Source: a virus. From it: DNA of 64,000 nucleotides. The notes below the pieces were generated by a model. It made no database searches. It was not told the origin of the DNA and worked only from the letters and a program-made list of their open reading frames with translations. The translations under genes and the position numbers were made by a program. Shown here piece after piece: positions 1 to 7,178 of this stretch. Positions within the stretch are counted from its first letter, which is position 1. Each line of letters starts with the position of its first letter. The DNA lies in IMG/VR virus record IMGVR_UViG_3300037317_000025, positions 1-64,000 of that record. One strand, written 5' to 3'.

Positions 1-169
1 GCATTGCAAGACTGTCGCTGTTGTTCAACCAGTCCTGGCGTCCATAGACGCTGCGCTCCCACTTCACGCAGGCTTCGTAGATGCGCTCATCGGTCAGGTC
101 AACGCCTGCCGTGCTGATGAGCGCACGAACCTGCTGAATGATGTCGAAGTAGCGAGTGTCGATACTCAT
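1..169 (-). CDS. Partial phage structural-region protein (N-terminal 56 residues)
   Basis: The gene starts at an ATG at 169 and runs off the left edge, so at least 56 residues are visible. Its start overlaps the stop of the upstream head-protein fragment by a few bases, which indicates translational coupling. The visible part is soluble and mixed in charge, with a helical YEACVKWERSVYG stretch and no recognised domain. By position after the portal and head genes it could be a scaffold, neck or head-completion protein. Function is not assigned. Confidence 0.6.
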   Translation of the reverse strand, partial: MSIDTRYFDIIQQVRALISTAGVDLTDERIYEACVKWERSVYGRQDWLNNSDSLAM

Positions 170-429
170 AGCGGGCGCAACTCGCAATCACAATTCGGGT
201 GCGTACTTTGCGGAGGGATGGGGCCGTCCGGCATGCCGTCCACCACGCGAACAGTGGTGCCGTCGAGTGGCTGGCAGATGCGTTCGCAGGCGGGCGGGAT
301 GGCGTTGAACACCAGCACCCGTTCCTGGTCTGCCTCGTCTATGCCTCGCAGCGTGTTGCGTAGGCGGGTGCCGACTTTGCCGATGGAAGATGCGAGCCTG
401 CCGAGGGCGCGCCCGATGGCTCCAAGCAT
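166..429 (-). CDS. C-terminal domain of Mu F-like minor head protein (split gene)
   Basis: 87 residues from an ATG preceded by AGGAGAACAGT. The C-terminal half has the signature of the end of Mu gpF/SPP1 gp7-type head morphogenesis proteins: CERICQPLDG, then a Pro-rich segment and HPNCDCELRPL. In that family these follow an RT(E)-type helix within one protein; here that upstream part lies in a separate gene at 906-1532. A promoter and a strong terminator separate the two. Role inferred: minor head protein used in capsid assembly. An upstream in-frame ATG at 468 is less likely because its ribosome site is weak. Confidence 0.6.
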   Translation of the reverse strand: MLGAIGRALGRLASSIGKVGTRLRNTLRGIDEADQERVLVFNAIPPACERICQPLDGTTVRVVDGMPDGPIPPQSTHPNCDCELRPL

Positions 430-463
430 ACTGTTCTCCTGTGCGTGTCTCGTGGCGACATGC

Positions 464-488
464 GCCAATATCTACAGGTATTATAGCA
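464..488 (-). promoter_or_regulatory. Class II promoter copy 3 (extended -10 with conserved downstream box)
   Basis: On the minus strand the site reads TGCTATAATACC followed by TGTAGATATTGGC. The same 25-nt block occurs at 3082-3106 and 20511-20535. The -10 hexamer is at 480-485. No TTGACA-like -35 is seen at the right distance, so it is an extended -10 promoter or one needing a phage factor. It lies just after the terminator at 510-554 and drives the head gene at 429. Confidence 0.6.
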
Positions 489-502
489 CAGGGAAAGAGG
501 AG

Positions 503-554
503 AATAAAAAGAGACATCATCCGGTAGTCGCCAAACTTAGTGGATGATGCCTCT
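503..554 (-). terminator. Rho-independent terminator, minus strand
   Basis: A 13-bp stem (510-522 with 542-554, one G-U pair) is followed on the minus strand by TTTTTATTCT. It closes the transcript that carries the portal, the head-protein N-terminal part and the 88-residue gene. Confidence 0.8.
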
Positions 555-634
555 GTCTACAACCGCATAGGGAATGTCTGGGAAAACATCTTCACTTATG
601 CAGATATGTGTCTATTATAACACACCGCAACACA

Positions 635-901
635 CTACCGCAATCGCACCTCAATGTTGCCAGTCACCTTGACTGCGTAGTGCTTGCCCGCCTCGATTGC
701 GTCAGGCGGCGGTTCATCTACGTCCCGCAGCAACAGTTCGCCGTCGTCGTGTTGCGCCAGAACCAGCGCCTCTTGTCGATACAGGTTGACCGCGTGGACA
801 TACTCGTGCCGCTCGCCGTCGATCCAGACCTCGCCAAAGACGCCATAGTCGTCCTTGCCGGTAAACCAACCGTCCTTGCTGTAGAGTTTATCGAGTGACA
901 C
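635..901 (-). CDS. Hypothetical 88-residue protein
   Basis: It starts with MSLDKLYSKDGWFTGKDDYG and lies directly after the head-protein N-terminal gene at 906-1532. It is acidic, rich in beta-forming residues and has no signal or membrane segment. It sits where a capsid-associated or small head protein would be expected. No family is recognised. It is the last gene before the terminator at 510-554. Confidence 0.65.
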   Translation of the reverse strand: MSLDKLYSKDGWFTGKDDYGVFGEVWIDGERHEYVHAVNLYRQEALVLAQHDDGELLLRDVDEPPPDAIEAGKHYAVKVTGNIEVRLR

Positions 902-905
902 CCTG

Positions 906-1532
906 TTAGCCCTGTATAACCTGGTTATACACCGCGATCAGCACCACCGGCAGCGCGTTCTTCACGGCGTTGGCCTCGGTGATGGTGATGACCTTGGTAC
1001 GGGCGGGGCCGAATGCTTTGTCGAACTGGCGCTCGCTCACCCACCTGTCGGTGCTGTCCGCCAGCAGCGCCGCCTGCTCTGGCGCGTATTCCTCGACGAC
1101 TGCCGTGACCGCTTCGTTCATCAGGTCGATCCACGGCTGCTGGTCGTCCTCGGACAGTTGGCTCAGGATGCGGTCGCCTGTCACCAGCACGGGCACCACG
1201 CCCTGGCCGATGGTGGTCAACTGCTCTGCCAGCAGGTCGCTCATCTGCTGCGCGAACCGCTCTTTATCCCAGTCCAACCCACTGACCTGGGCGTCGTCTG
1301 CCAGGTCGTTGAACCAGTCGCGCACGGCACGATACAGCGGCTTCTCATCTTCGCGCAGTGGGCGCTGCCCTTCTTGCGCCTGCGGGATGGTGGCGGCGCG
1401 TTGCCGGGAGGGTTGCATGCCAGGGAGCGAAGCCGCCGCCGGCAGCATCGGTTGTGCGCCCTGAAAGAAGGGCTTGCCGCGTGCCATGCCGATAAGCAAC
1501 TGGTAGAGCAGGAGATGCACCTTAGTAGCCAT
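906..1532 (-). CDS. Phage head morphogenesis protein, N-terminal part (Mu F-like)
   Basis: 208 residues. The start codon overlaps the last codons of the portal gene (an in-frame ATG at 1544 is the alternative). It is mostly alpha-helical. The C-terminal third, ending in RTKVITITEANAVKNALPV, resembles the region of Mu F-like minor head proteins that normally leads into the CxxC...HPNCxC domain, but a stop follows here. The missing domain is at 166-429. In portal-adjacent position this is the expected head morphogenesis gene, apparently split in two. Confidence 0.55.
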   Translation of the reverse strand: MATKVHLLLYQLLIGMARGKPFFQGAQPMLPAAASLPGMQPSRQRAATIPQAQEGQRPLREDEKPLYRAVRDWFNDLADDAQVSGLDWDKERFAQQMSDLLAEQLTTIGQGVVPVLVTGDRILSQLSEDDQQPWIDLMNEAVTAVVEEYAPEQAALLADSTDRWVSERQFDKAFGPARTKVITITEANAVKNALPVVLIAVYNQVIQG

Positions 1533-3057
1533 GGTAGACACCATTCCCATTCTGATACCCGCGTATCTCATCAAACAACGCCCGCAGCGCCCGCGTGTCG
1601 GCGCTCACCTGGTCGCCGTCGTCGTCGTCGCCCTCAGGCGGCGCAACGGGTTGTGGTTGCGCGATGTCCAGGATGTCCAGATTGCCGATGTCCATGCCTG
1701 CCAGTTCAATCGCCTGTACCAGTGAGAACCCGGCGGCGCGGGCTTCCTTTACCACCGATAGTTGCGCCAGGAGTTTGCGGCGGGCTTCAGATTCGGCATT
1801 GTCACGGGGCGGCAGGCCGATGGCTGCGCGGGCCTCGTTGTCGCCCGCCACGCCATGCTCTATATGATACCCCAGAATTTGCTGCTGGCGGTTGCCGCTT
1901 GTGAGCTCCTCGCGTTCCGCATCAGTCAGTGGCGGCATGCCGAGCCATTCAATTGCCCGATCCACCGTGAACAACTTGCCGACCAACGGCGCAATGGCCT
2001 TGCTCTGCTCTAGCTGATACGACTGATACGCCTCCAGCAGTTGCGGTTGTGGCTCCAGTGTGACCTGCCAGAAGTCGAGGAAGCGCTGAATGCCGCTCAT
2101 CAGGCTGGCGTAGCGCGGCATAATGAGCTTGTCGTAGAAGTGGAAGTCATCCACGGCAGCGCTGGCGTAGGTGCTGGCCTGGCTGTTGAGGAGCGAGACA
2201 GGAATGCCGAACGCCACAGCGATATGGCGCTCGTTGATCGCGGTGAGTTCCGGCGCGGCGATGTCCTTCGGGTCGGTGCCGAACTGGAACGGCTGAATAC
2301 CGTACCGCATCACCATTGCCCGCCAGCTTGAGGCCACGCCGCGCACCGTCCGCGCCCACCAGTGCTCAATCTTCTTCGCCTCTTCGGGCGGCACCACCTG
2401 CGGCATACCGCCCACGCCCTGCCCGCCGACAAAAAAGGCAGTTTGCTTGACCGCGCCGCGTGAGAAGTAGGTATCCGCGAACAAATCCAGATTGAACAGC
2501 ACGCCCGCGTTGCGCAGCGCCACCTGCACGGGGCCGGGGCCGGGGCCAGTCTCAGCGGTAAAGTTCGGCTCCCACCACCAGACCATCTCCTCAGCGGGGA
2601 CACTCATCTCCTTGCCATTGATGCGGCGCTTGAACGACACCACGTTGCCCATGCTGTCCCACTGAGGCGTGATGGTGCTGGGCAGGTAGCGGCGGATGGT
2701 GGCGTTGCGCCCCACACCGTTCGTCTCGATGCGCCAGTAGGCCGTGCCGAACATGCACAGGTCGGCCTCCACCAGAAACAGCGCGTCGCGCAGCACGGCC
2801 TGCACCTGCCGATAGAGCGTCGTGTCCTTCTTGACCTCGCTCGGCCCGCGCCCGCTCCGGCGCAAAGCGAACGGCACCCGCGCCACCGCGCCTGCCCGCA
2901 GGTGGATGGCGCGGTACAGGTAGGCCACGCCCGCATACGCCTCGGCGGGCTTCAGGCTGGCTTGCCGCTGCTCGTCGTGAGGCGACTCGGTGATGCCCAG
3001 GTCGGCCAGGGTGACGGCGCGCATATACTGGTTGCGGCTCAGGCGGATACGTTTCAT
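1522..3057 (-). CDS. Phage portal protein (HK97-like family)
   Basis: 511 residues, a normal length for portals that form the dodecameric ring at the DNA-entry vertex and dock terminase. Portal hallmarks are the N-terminal VAYLYRAIHLRAGAVARVPF helix, the central WWWEPNF region and the conserved NERHIAVAFGIPVSLLN segment, followed by a DDFHFYDKLIMPRYASLM helix near residue 300. The C-terminus is acidic (EGDDDDGDQ). Transcription is expected from the class II promoter at 3082-3106, just upstream. The next gene overlaps its 3' end. Confidence 0.9.
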   Translation of the reverse strand: MKRIRLSRNQYMRAVTLADLGITESPHDEQRQASLKPAEAYAGVAYLYRAIHLRAGAVARVPFALRRSGRGPSEVKKDTTLYRQVQAVLRDALFLVEADLCMFGTAYWRIETNGVGRNATIRRYLPSTITPQWDSMGNVVSFKRRINGKEMSVPAEEMVWWWEPNFTAETGPGPGPVQVALRNAGVLFNLDLFADTYFSRGAVKQTAFFVGGQGVGGMPQVVPPEEAKKIEHWWARTVRGVASSWRAMVMRYGIQPFQFGTDPKDIAAPELTAINERHIAVAFGIPVSLLNSQASTYASAAVDDFHFYDKLIMPRYASLMSGIQRFLDFWQVTLEPQPQLLEAYQSYQLEQSKAIAPLVGKLFTVDRAIEWLGMPPLTDAEREELTSGNRQQQILGYHIEHGVAGDNEARAAIGLPPRDNAESEARRKLLAQLSVVKEARAAGFSLVQAIELAGMDIGNLDILDIAQPQPVAPPEGDDDDGDQVSADTRALRALFDEIRGYQNGNGVYHGY

Positions 3058-3081
3058 CTGGCGGGTGTCTCGTTACAATAT

Positions 3082-3106
3082 GCCAATAACTACAGGTATT
3101 ATAGCA
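3082..3106 (-). promoter_or_regulatory. Class II promoter copy 2, upstream of portal
   Basis: Same 25-nt block as at 464-488 and 20511-20535 with one or two changes: TGCTATAATACC then TGTAGTTATTGGC on the minus strand. There is no -35 consensus. It begins 6 nt after the T-run of the terminator at 3112-3135 and precedes the portal gene by about 25 nt. Confidence 0.6.
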
Positions 3107-3111
3107 TACAG

Positions 3112-3135
3112 AAAAAACCACCCTGCGAAGGGTGG
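3112..3135 (-). terminator. Rho-independent terminator after the tRNA-like RNA
   Basis: Stem CCACCC / GGGTGG (3118-3123 with 3130-3135) is followed on the minus strand by six T. It ends the early unit that carries 4174-3383 and the tRNA-like RNA, and sits directly before the portal promoter. Confidence 0.75.
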
Positions 3136-3182
3136 CTTTCTGGTATAACATCCTGGTGGTATCACCAGGGGTTTGTATGGTT

Positions 3183-3342
3183 GGAAACTGGCAGGAGTCG
3201 AACCTGCACCTCCAGACATCTACACCCTCGTGATAGTCATTACCTCTGTCAAGGCTTTGAACTATCCGTAAAGTGGAACACAGACAGCCGTGACAGCGAA
3301 TACCTGTGTGCCTGGCATCCTGCCGTTAAGACGACAGTTTCC
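3183..3342 (-). ncRNA. Oversized tRNA-like RNA (about 160 nt) with an insertion in the anticodon arm
   Basis: On the minus strand the ends pair perfectly: GGAAACTG at the 5' end with CAGTTTCC at the 3' end. The T-arm is canonical (GCAGG, loop TTCGACT, CCTGC), and a D-arm-like GTC...GAT stem has loop TTAACGGCAG. CCAGG near the 5' side pairs with TCTGG before a short variable loop, but about 90 nt separate them instead of 7. The insert can form an 11-bp stem with one mismatch (CTGTCACGGCT with AGCCTTGACAG). The anticodon cannot be read. It may be an intron-bearing or interrupted tRNA, or a tRNA mimic. It is the last element of the unit before the terminator at 3112-3135. Confidence 0.5.
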
Positions 3343-3382
3343 ACGTGGTTGCCGTTACAATGCCACGGACACGGGCACAATA

Positions 3383-3898
3383 TTACTTGACCTTACCCCT
3401 GGCTTCCTCACGCATTATCTCAAGGATGCGCTCCGGGCGGCTTTCGCCCTTGAGCACCCAGGTGCGCCACATGTGGTCGTATCTTGCCCCCCGGATATAC
3501 TCATCAATGGCATCATCATTGGTTGCCATTTCGACAGCAGCCTGCACCGCCTTTTCGAGGGCTTCCTGCTCGGCCTCCCATGCCCTCTTTTTCTCCTGGG
3601 AGGCTTTCAGTGCAGCTTGCGTCTCTTCGTAGACGCGCTGCCCCAGTTCTGCCGGATCACCCGGCACGAACTCGACCACCATTGTCCGCCCACTATCGAC
3701 GATCCGCGCCAGTGTGACCTCGTTGTGGCGCGGTGCCCACCCATCGGCAGGCTTGAACCACTGCATAGCGGGTTTTCCGCTATGCTTGTTGAACGGTAGC
3801 TTGGCTCTCATACCCTCGCGGGTGCGGAACCACTTTACCGCTACGAGTTGCTCTTTGCTGTAAGGTCCCTGCTGCTGATATTGCACTGCGTTCGCCAT
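3383..3898 (-). CDS. Hypothetical 171-residue protein with coiled-coil segment
   Basis: Starts MANAVQYQQQGPYSKEQLVA. The first 80 residues are beta-rich with aromatic residues (WFKPADGWAPRHNEVTL). Residues 85-125 are a charged coiled coil (KASQEKKRAWEAEQEALEKA). No membrane segment or known catalytic motif is visible. It is the second gene of the unit driven by promoter P1 (4219-4247), behind an 81-residue gene and ahead of the tRNA-like RNA. Its ribosome site has the AGAAAGGAACGACAC leader shared by many genes in this region. Function unknown. Confidence 0.75.
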   Translation of the reverse strand: MANAVQYQQQGPYSKEQLVAVKWFRTREGMRAKLPFNKHSGKPAMQWFKPADGWAPRHNEVTLARIVDSGRTMVVEFVPGDPAELGQRVYEETQAALKASQEKKRAWEAEQEALEKAVQAAVEMATNDDAIDEYIRGARYDHMWRTWVLKGESRPERILEIMREEARGKVK

Positions 3899-3928
3899 AT
3901 CGGTGTCGTTCCTTTCTGTCGGTTAATA

Positions 3929-4174
3929 TCAGTCAAACATTCCAAGATCGTCGTAGTCGGACAACCGCTCATCACTCAGCCCGTTCACCAATTGGATAGC
4001 ACGCTCAAGGCTCAGGCCATTGTGTTCGCATTCACCAGTTTGCAGCATCTCAAGCGCACGGGCATTGTCTACACCATACACATCGGCAATATCGAGCAGT
4101 GCAAGTTCGCCGGAAAACAAGCTGGCATCCCAGAAGGCATCGCGGGCAATTTGGTCACGGTTTAGTGTAGTCAT
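3929..4174 (-). CDS. Hypothetical 81-residue acidic protein
   Basis: Starts MTTLNRDQIARDAFWDASLF and ends DERLSDYDDLGMFD, so it is strongly acidic and probably soluble. The start at 4174 is chosen because it follows AGAAAGGAACGACACGAGAG, the standard leader of this region. First gene of the P1 unit. The small size, acidity and immediate-early promoter would fit an inhibitor or mimic protein, but that is inference. Confidence 0.75.
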   Translation of the reverse strand: MTTLNRDQIARDAFWDASLFSGELALLDIADVYGVDNARALEMLQTGECEHNGLSLERAIQLVNGLSDERLSDYDDLGMFD

Positions 4175-4218
4175 CTCTCGTGTCGTTCCTTTCTGTATCA
4201 TCAATTCCTTATGTTCTT

Positions 4219-4247
4219 ATTATAGCACACTGACAACACGGTGTCAA
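4219..4247 (-). promoter_or_regulatory. Early promoter P1 with full operator dyad
   Basis: Minus strand: TTGACA (4242-4247), 17 nt, TATAAT (4219-4224). The spacer completes a dyad TGACA...TGTCA. It drives 4174-3383 and the tRNA-like RNA. It is one of eight near-identical cassettes. Confidence 0.85.
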
Positions 4248-4265
4248 TAGGTTTGTAGGGCATTT

Positions 4266-4475
4266 TTACGACGATTCTTCCCGCGCCATCGCCAGCGCCA
4301 GCCCAACCACCGCACCGACAATACCCCACAGCAGCCAGCTTCCCGCATTCGCCTTCGCCGCCTCGACCAGCCACACGAGCAGGCCGAACAGGATCGCGCC
4401 CCAGGTCGGCACCAGCAGGCCCAGGACGGCGGCGACAAAGATGGGCGCGAACAGCCAGTAGAGAATGCGCCCCAT
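4266..4475 (-). CDS. Small membrane protein, two transmembrane segments
   Basis: 69 residues. Two hydrophobic helices are clear, about residues 4-38 (LYWLFAPIFVAAVLGLLV and following) and 47-62 (LLWGIVGAVVGLALA), with a charged KAN/REESS C-terminus. It overlaps the end of the SSB-like gene by one base, so it is the last gene of the P2 unit. Size and topology would allow a holin or superinfection-exclusion protein, but the gene is far from the lysis module and no assignment is made. Confidence 0.7.
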   Translation of the reverse strand: MGRILYWLFAPIFVAAVLGLLVPTWGAILFGLLVWLVEAAKANAGSWLLWGIVGAVVGLALAMAREESS

Positions 4476-5401
4476 CAGCCTGCCCTCCGTGCTATCGCCG
4501 CCCGCGCCTTCGCCGCCTGCGCGTGGTTCTCCGGGTCGCCCAGGTCGAACGCATCCACGCGCAACCGATAGCGCATGCCGATGCCGCTGCGGTTGTCCTC
4601 TAGCGAGAGCACGCCCGACACGAACACCGGGTCGCCTGGGTGCAGGGCGCTGGCTTCGCGTGCCAGCCCGTCGTAGGTATAGACGGTGAACAGGCTGTCG
4701 CCGCTCACGATTGTCAGGATGGCAACGTCGCGCCCGTCGCTCGTCGTGTCCTGCCGGGGCGGGTGTTTCAGCGTGCCCGACAGCGACAGCACGTTCAACG
4801 TCTGCGACTGGCGGGCCTCCTGCCAGCGCCGCTCTAGCGTGAGCCAGTCGGTATCCAGGCGCACGAACGCCGTGTCGCCCCGGCGCTCGACGGACGGCTG
4901 CGGGTGGCCGGGTTCGATCACCACCTGATCGCCTGTATAGACCGTGATGAGCTTATGCACGATCTCGCCCGACAGGTGCAACCCGTAGCGCTGTCCGTCG
5001 CTCTCAATCGACAGCGTGCAGGTGTCCTGGGTGAAGTTGATATAAGCCACCGTGCCGATCAATGGGTCGTCGGTGGTATCCTGCGCCGCCTTGCGTGCCG
5101 TTGCGGGCGGTTGACTGACATAGCGAGCGTCTATGTAGAGCGTTGCCAGGTCGTCGCCTGTCTGCGGGTGCTGCCAGAGTTCCAGCCCCACGCGCCCTTC
5201 GACATAGACGACCTGCCCCTCGCGTATCCAGTCGGCCTCGTCCATCAGGTCGTCCATCAGGTCAAGCTGATAGACCTGCTCGACAGGCGAACCAGGGTCA
5301 ACGAGCTTGACCTTGACCGCCGGGGGTCGCCCACGGGCGCGGTAGGAACGCGGCTCTCTGGCAACCTGGCCGATGAACTGGAAGTGGTTTATGTCTGCCA
5401 C
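4475..5401 (-). CDS. SSB-like protein with repeated OB-fold segments
   Basis: 308 residues from a GTG start. Two segments resemble single-stranded DNA-binding OB folds: residues 5-95 (INHFQFIGQVAREPRSY...QVVYVEGRVGLELW) and about 205-290 (LNVLSLSGTLKHPPRQ...DPVFVSGVLSLED). A third beta-rich stretch (LIGTVAYINFTQDTCTLSI...VVIEPGH) lies between. Bacterial SSB has one OB fold and an acidic tip; here the tip is replaced by an AKARAAIARRAG tail. Probable role: covering single-stranded DNA during phage replication or recombination. It lies near the end of the P2 unit. Confidence 0.65.
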   Translation of the reverse strand: MADINHFQFIGQVAREPRSYRARGRPPAVKVKLVDPGSPVEQVYQLDLMDDLMDEADWIREGQVVYVEGRVGLELWQHPQTGDDLATLYIDARYVSQPPATARKAAQDTTDDPLIGTVAYINFTQDTCTLSIESDGQRYGLHLSGEIVHKLITVYTGDQVVIEPGHPQPSVERRGDTAFVRLDTDWLTLERRWQEARQSQTLNVLSLSGTLKHPPRQDTTSDGRDVAILTIVSGDSLFTVYTYDGLAREASALHPGDPVFVSGVLSLEDNRSGIGMRYRLRVDAFDLGDPENHAQAAKARAAIARRAG

Positions 5402-5709
5402 GCCGCCACCTCGCTCTCAGTCCATTCCCACTGACATCGTAACCTTTGCAATATCATAACCTTTGCAATAACCAAAACAAAACCCCTTAATGCACAAGGT
5501 CAACTCATGGATGGTGAGTGTGCCATCAAAAGTGCAATGTACCCATTCCGTCGTACCATCGGCATCAAAACGGATATTAGTGCACCCTATTGTTATCATA
5601 AAATTCTCAAGCTGTTTCTGTCCGCTACTCTGCATATATGGCAACGGAATAGCATGAGAGGTCGATTTCCACAGTCTCACGCCGCTACCTCGCTCTCTGT
5701 CCATTCCCA
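5399..5709. repeat. 32-bp direct repeat flanking an inserted gene
   Basis: 5399-5430 and 5678-5709 are identical at 30 of 32 positions. Each copy encodes the end WEWTESEVAA of the ASCH protein frame. The 247 bp between them carry the AT-rich gene 5417-5680. This suggests insertion by a duplication event between the ASCH gene and the SSB-like gene. Confidence 0.7.
5417..5680 (-). CDS. Inserted 87-residue gene of low GC (moron-like)
   Basis: GTG start overlapping the TGA of the ASCH gene (GTGA). The protein has a beta-rich core (MITIGCTNIRFDADGTTEW) and a Cys-containing C-terminal region (CIKGFCFGYCKGYD). Base composition is visibly lower in GC than in both neighbours, and the gene is bracketed by the 32-bp direct repeat. 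It ends inside the second copy of the ASCH tail sequence. No family is recognised. It looks like a recently gained cargo gene. Confidence 0.55.
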   Translation of the reverse strand: MRLWKSTSHAIPLPYMQSSGQKQLENFMITIGCTNIRFDADGTTEWVHCTFDGTLTIHELTLCIKGFCFGYCKGYDIAKVTMSVGMD

Positions 5710-6153
5710 TAGACCCTGCCTGCCCGTTGCCGGGATGGGCGGGTCAAGCGGACACACGTCGGCCAGGAGCCAGGCATAGCGGCCTGATGAGTAGTCTCCG
5801 AAGGCGCGTTCTCGATCATCCAGGCACCAAACATACCCGTTGGATACATACAGGCCATTATCAAATGGTGGCTGCGCAGATGGCTCAATATCAACCGTTT
5901 CAACCACATCCATCAGGATGCACGTTGCCACGATGACACCGCGTGGCAAGGCGTAGCCCTTGAGCGCCTGTGCGAAAACGTCGTCGTGATACAACGCCAC
6001 AAGCCCACGCTCGCCACCCACCGGCCCCAGCCCCTTGCCCGCGTGGATAGCGAGCGGGCCGCGATAGCGCGTGCTCCAGCTACGGGTTTCAATACGCTTC
6101 GCCCCTATCGCCACCAGCGTGGCGTAGGGCTGGGTGAGTGTTAATGCTTTCAT
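5677..6153 (-). CDS. ASCH/PUA-like domain protein
   Basis: 158 residues. The start at 6153 is chosen because MKALTLTQPYATLVAIGAKR is the typical opening of ASCH-domain proteins, and GAGGAAC precedes it. The fold's GxKxxExRsw pattern is present as GAKRIETRSWSTRYRGPLAI, followed by AHAGK-type residues. ASCH proteins are PUA-like and bind RNA or modified nucleosides; several act on N4-acetylcytidine or occur beside DNA/RNA modification genes. Substrate here is unknown. Encoded in the P2 unit between small unknown genes and the SSB-like gene. Confidence 0.75.
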   Translation of the reverse strand: MKALTLTQPYATLVAIGAKRIETRSWSTRYRGPLAIHAGKGLGPVGGERGLVALYHDDVFAQALKGYALPRGVIVATCILMDVVETVDIEPSAQPPFDNGLYVSNGYVWCLDDRERAFGDYSSGRYAWLLADVCPLDPPIPATGRQGLWEWTESEVAA

Positions 6154-6160
6154 GTGTTCC

Positions 6161-6349
6161 TCACATTTGTAATGGTGGCTCTTCGCCTGAGATGTCGAGT
6201 TCAATCCGACGCATTTTGATAGTAACTTCCGGGTTCTTGCGTGCGTCGCACGTATACTCAAAACCGACAAACCCTTCAACCTCTTCGCCTGTGTCTGTGT
6301 TCACCAACTTCAACCCATCCTCCGGCGTATAGACGATCTTCAGTCTCAT
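6161..6349 (-). CDS. Hypothetical 62-residue beta-rich protein
   Basis: Starts MRLKIVYTPEDGLKLVNTDT and is followed at a short distance by the ASCH gene. Pattern is beta-strand rich with conserved-looking Gly/Glu turns and one Cys, resembling small phage protein-interaction modules. The start follows AAGGAGGTTGAC. Function unknown. Confidence 0.65.
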   Translation of the reverse strand: MRLKIVYTPEDGLKLVNTDTGEEVEGFVGFEYTCDARKNPEVTIKMRRIELDISGEEPPLQM

Positions 6350-6370
6350 GTCAACCTCCTTCGCATACTT

Positions 6371-7177
6371 TTACATACTCGCTTTTTCTTCCAGATACCG
6401 ATCCACGCTCGCCGCCGCATACCAGCCACGCCGGGACGGGTGGCGCTCGATCTTACCACGCTTCGCCAGACTGCCCACGAACTGGCGGCTCACGCCCAGG
6501 CGCTCCTGTGCCTCGTCCGTGGGGATGTACCCGGCCTCGCACAGCGCTGCCTGCTCGCGCTCCTGGCTGGCCTTCCAGGCGGCATGCTGCCGGGCTGCGA
6601 TGTCCTCCCGGTTGGCCGCGTAGTACGCACGGTCGTGCTCGCGCTTACCTTCCAGGTGGCACGCCTTGCATTCGGGTACGCGCTTCGTTCCGCCTGCGTA
6701 GCGATCTGCCCTGACGGTGTAATAGTCGTGCTCTGGCTTCGCCTGTCCGCACTTCGAGCAGACATACCAGAACTCGCCGCCCTCCGGCTCCGGGCCGTCC
6801 GGGTGCTGGCGCAGGTCGTGAACGTCCACAATTTCGCTCGCATCGACGACGGTGCGCCCGTCGCTGTCCAGTCGCGCCACGCGAACCGTGTTGCGCTCCT
6901 GGCGCATCCAGCCGAGCACCTGGACAGGAACCTGCTCCGCGTCCGTTGCTACCAGTGCCCGCTTGCCCGTCAACGCATCGACATCGACAGCAGACTGGCT
7001 GGTGTACCTGTCCACCGCCGCCGCGTCCACCGCCCACCGTTCATACGGCGCGCTGTCCATCGGCACCTTGCGGGCACGCAGTTCGCCGCGCCCGCACATG
7101 TCCCGAACCCGCTGCTCACTGTGTCCCAGGCGCTCGGCGGCCTGGGTGACGGTGAGTTCCTCGCGTGTGGTGGTCAT
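6371..7177 (-). CDS. Two-winged-helix DNA-binding protein with central zinc finger
   Basis: 268 residues. Residues 8-50 form a MerR/excisionase-like helix-turn-helix (TVTQAAERLGHSEQRVRDMC). Residues about 145-200 hold a C4 zinc-binding segment (CSKCGQ and CKACHLE) followed by HDRAYYAANRE, similar to HNH-associated fingers found in phage proteins. Residues about 215-260 form a second helix-turn-helix (PTDEAQERLGVSRQFVGSLA) with a Trp wing. It may bind DNA at two sites, like an excisionase or terminase-type adaptor, or regulate transcription. The start at 7177 follows GGAGTGGAGATATACTAAG. Confidence 0.65.
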   Translation of the reverse strand: MTTTREELTVTQAAERLGHSEQRVRDMCGRGELRARKVPMDSAPYERWAVDAAAVDRYTSQSAVDVDALTGKRALVATDAEQVPVQVLGWMRQERNTVRVARLDSDGRTVVDASEIVDVHDLRQHPDGPEPEGGEFWYVCSKCGQAKPEHDYYTVRADRYAGGTKRVPECKACHLEGKREHDRAYYAANREDIAARQHAAWKASQEREQAALCEAGYIPTDEAQERLGVSRQFVGSLAKRGKIERHPSRRGWYAAASVDRYLEEKASM

Positions 7178-7178
7178 C

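Noticed and set aside
3183-3342. Group I intron inside the tRNA-like RNA
   Set aside because: The insert is about 90 nt, less than half the minimum for a group I core, although GATAGT/ACTATC could form a pseudoknot-like pair.
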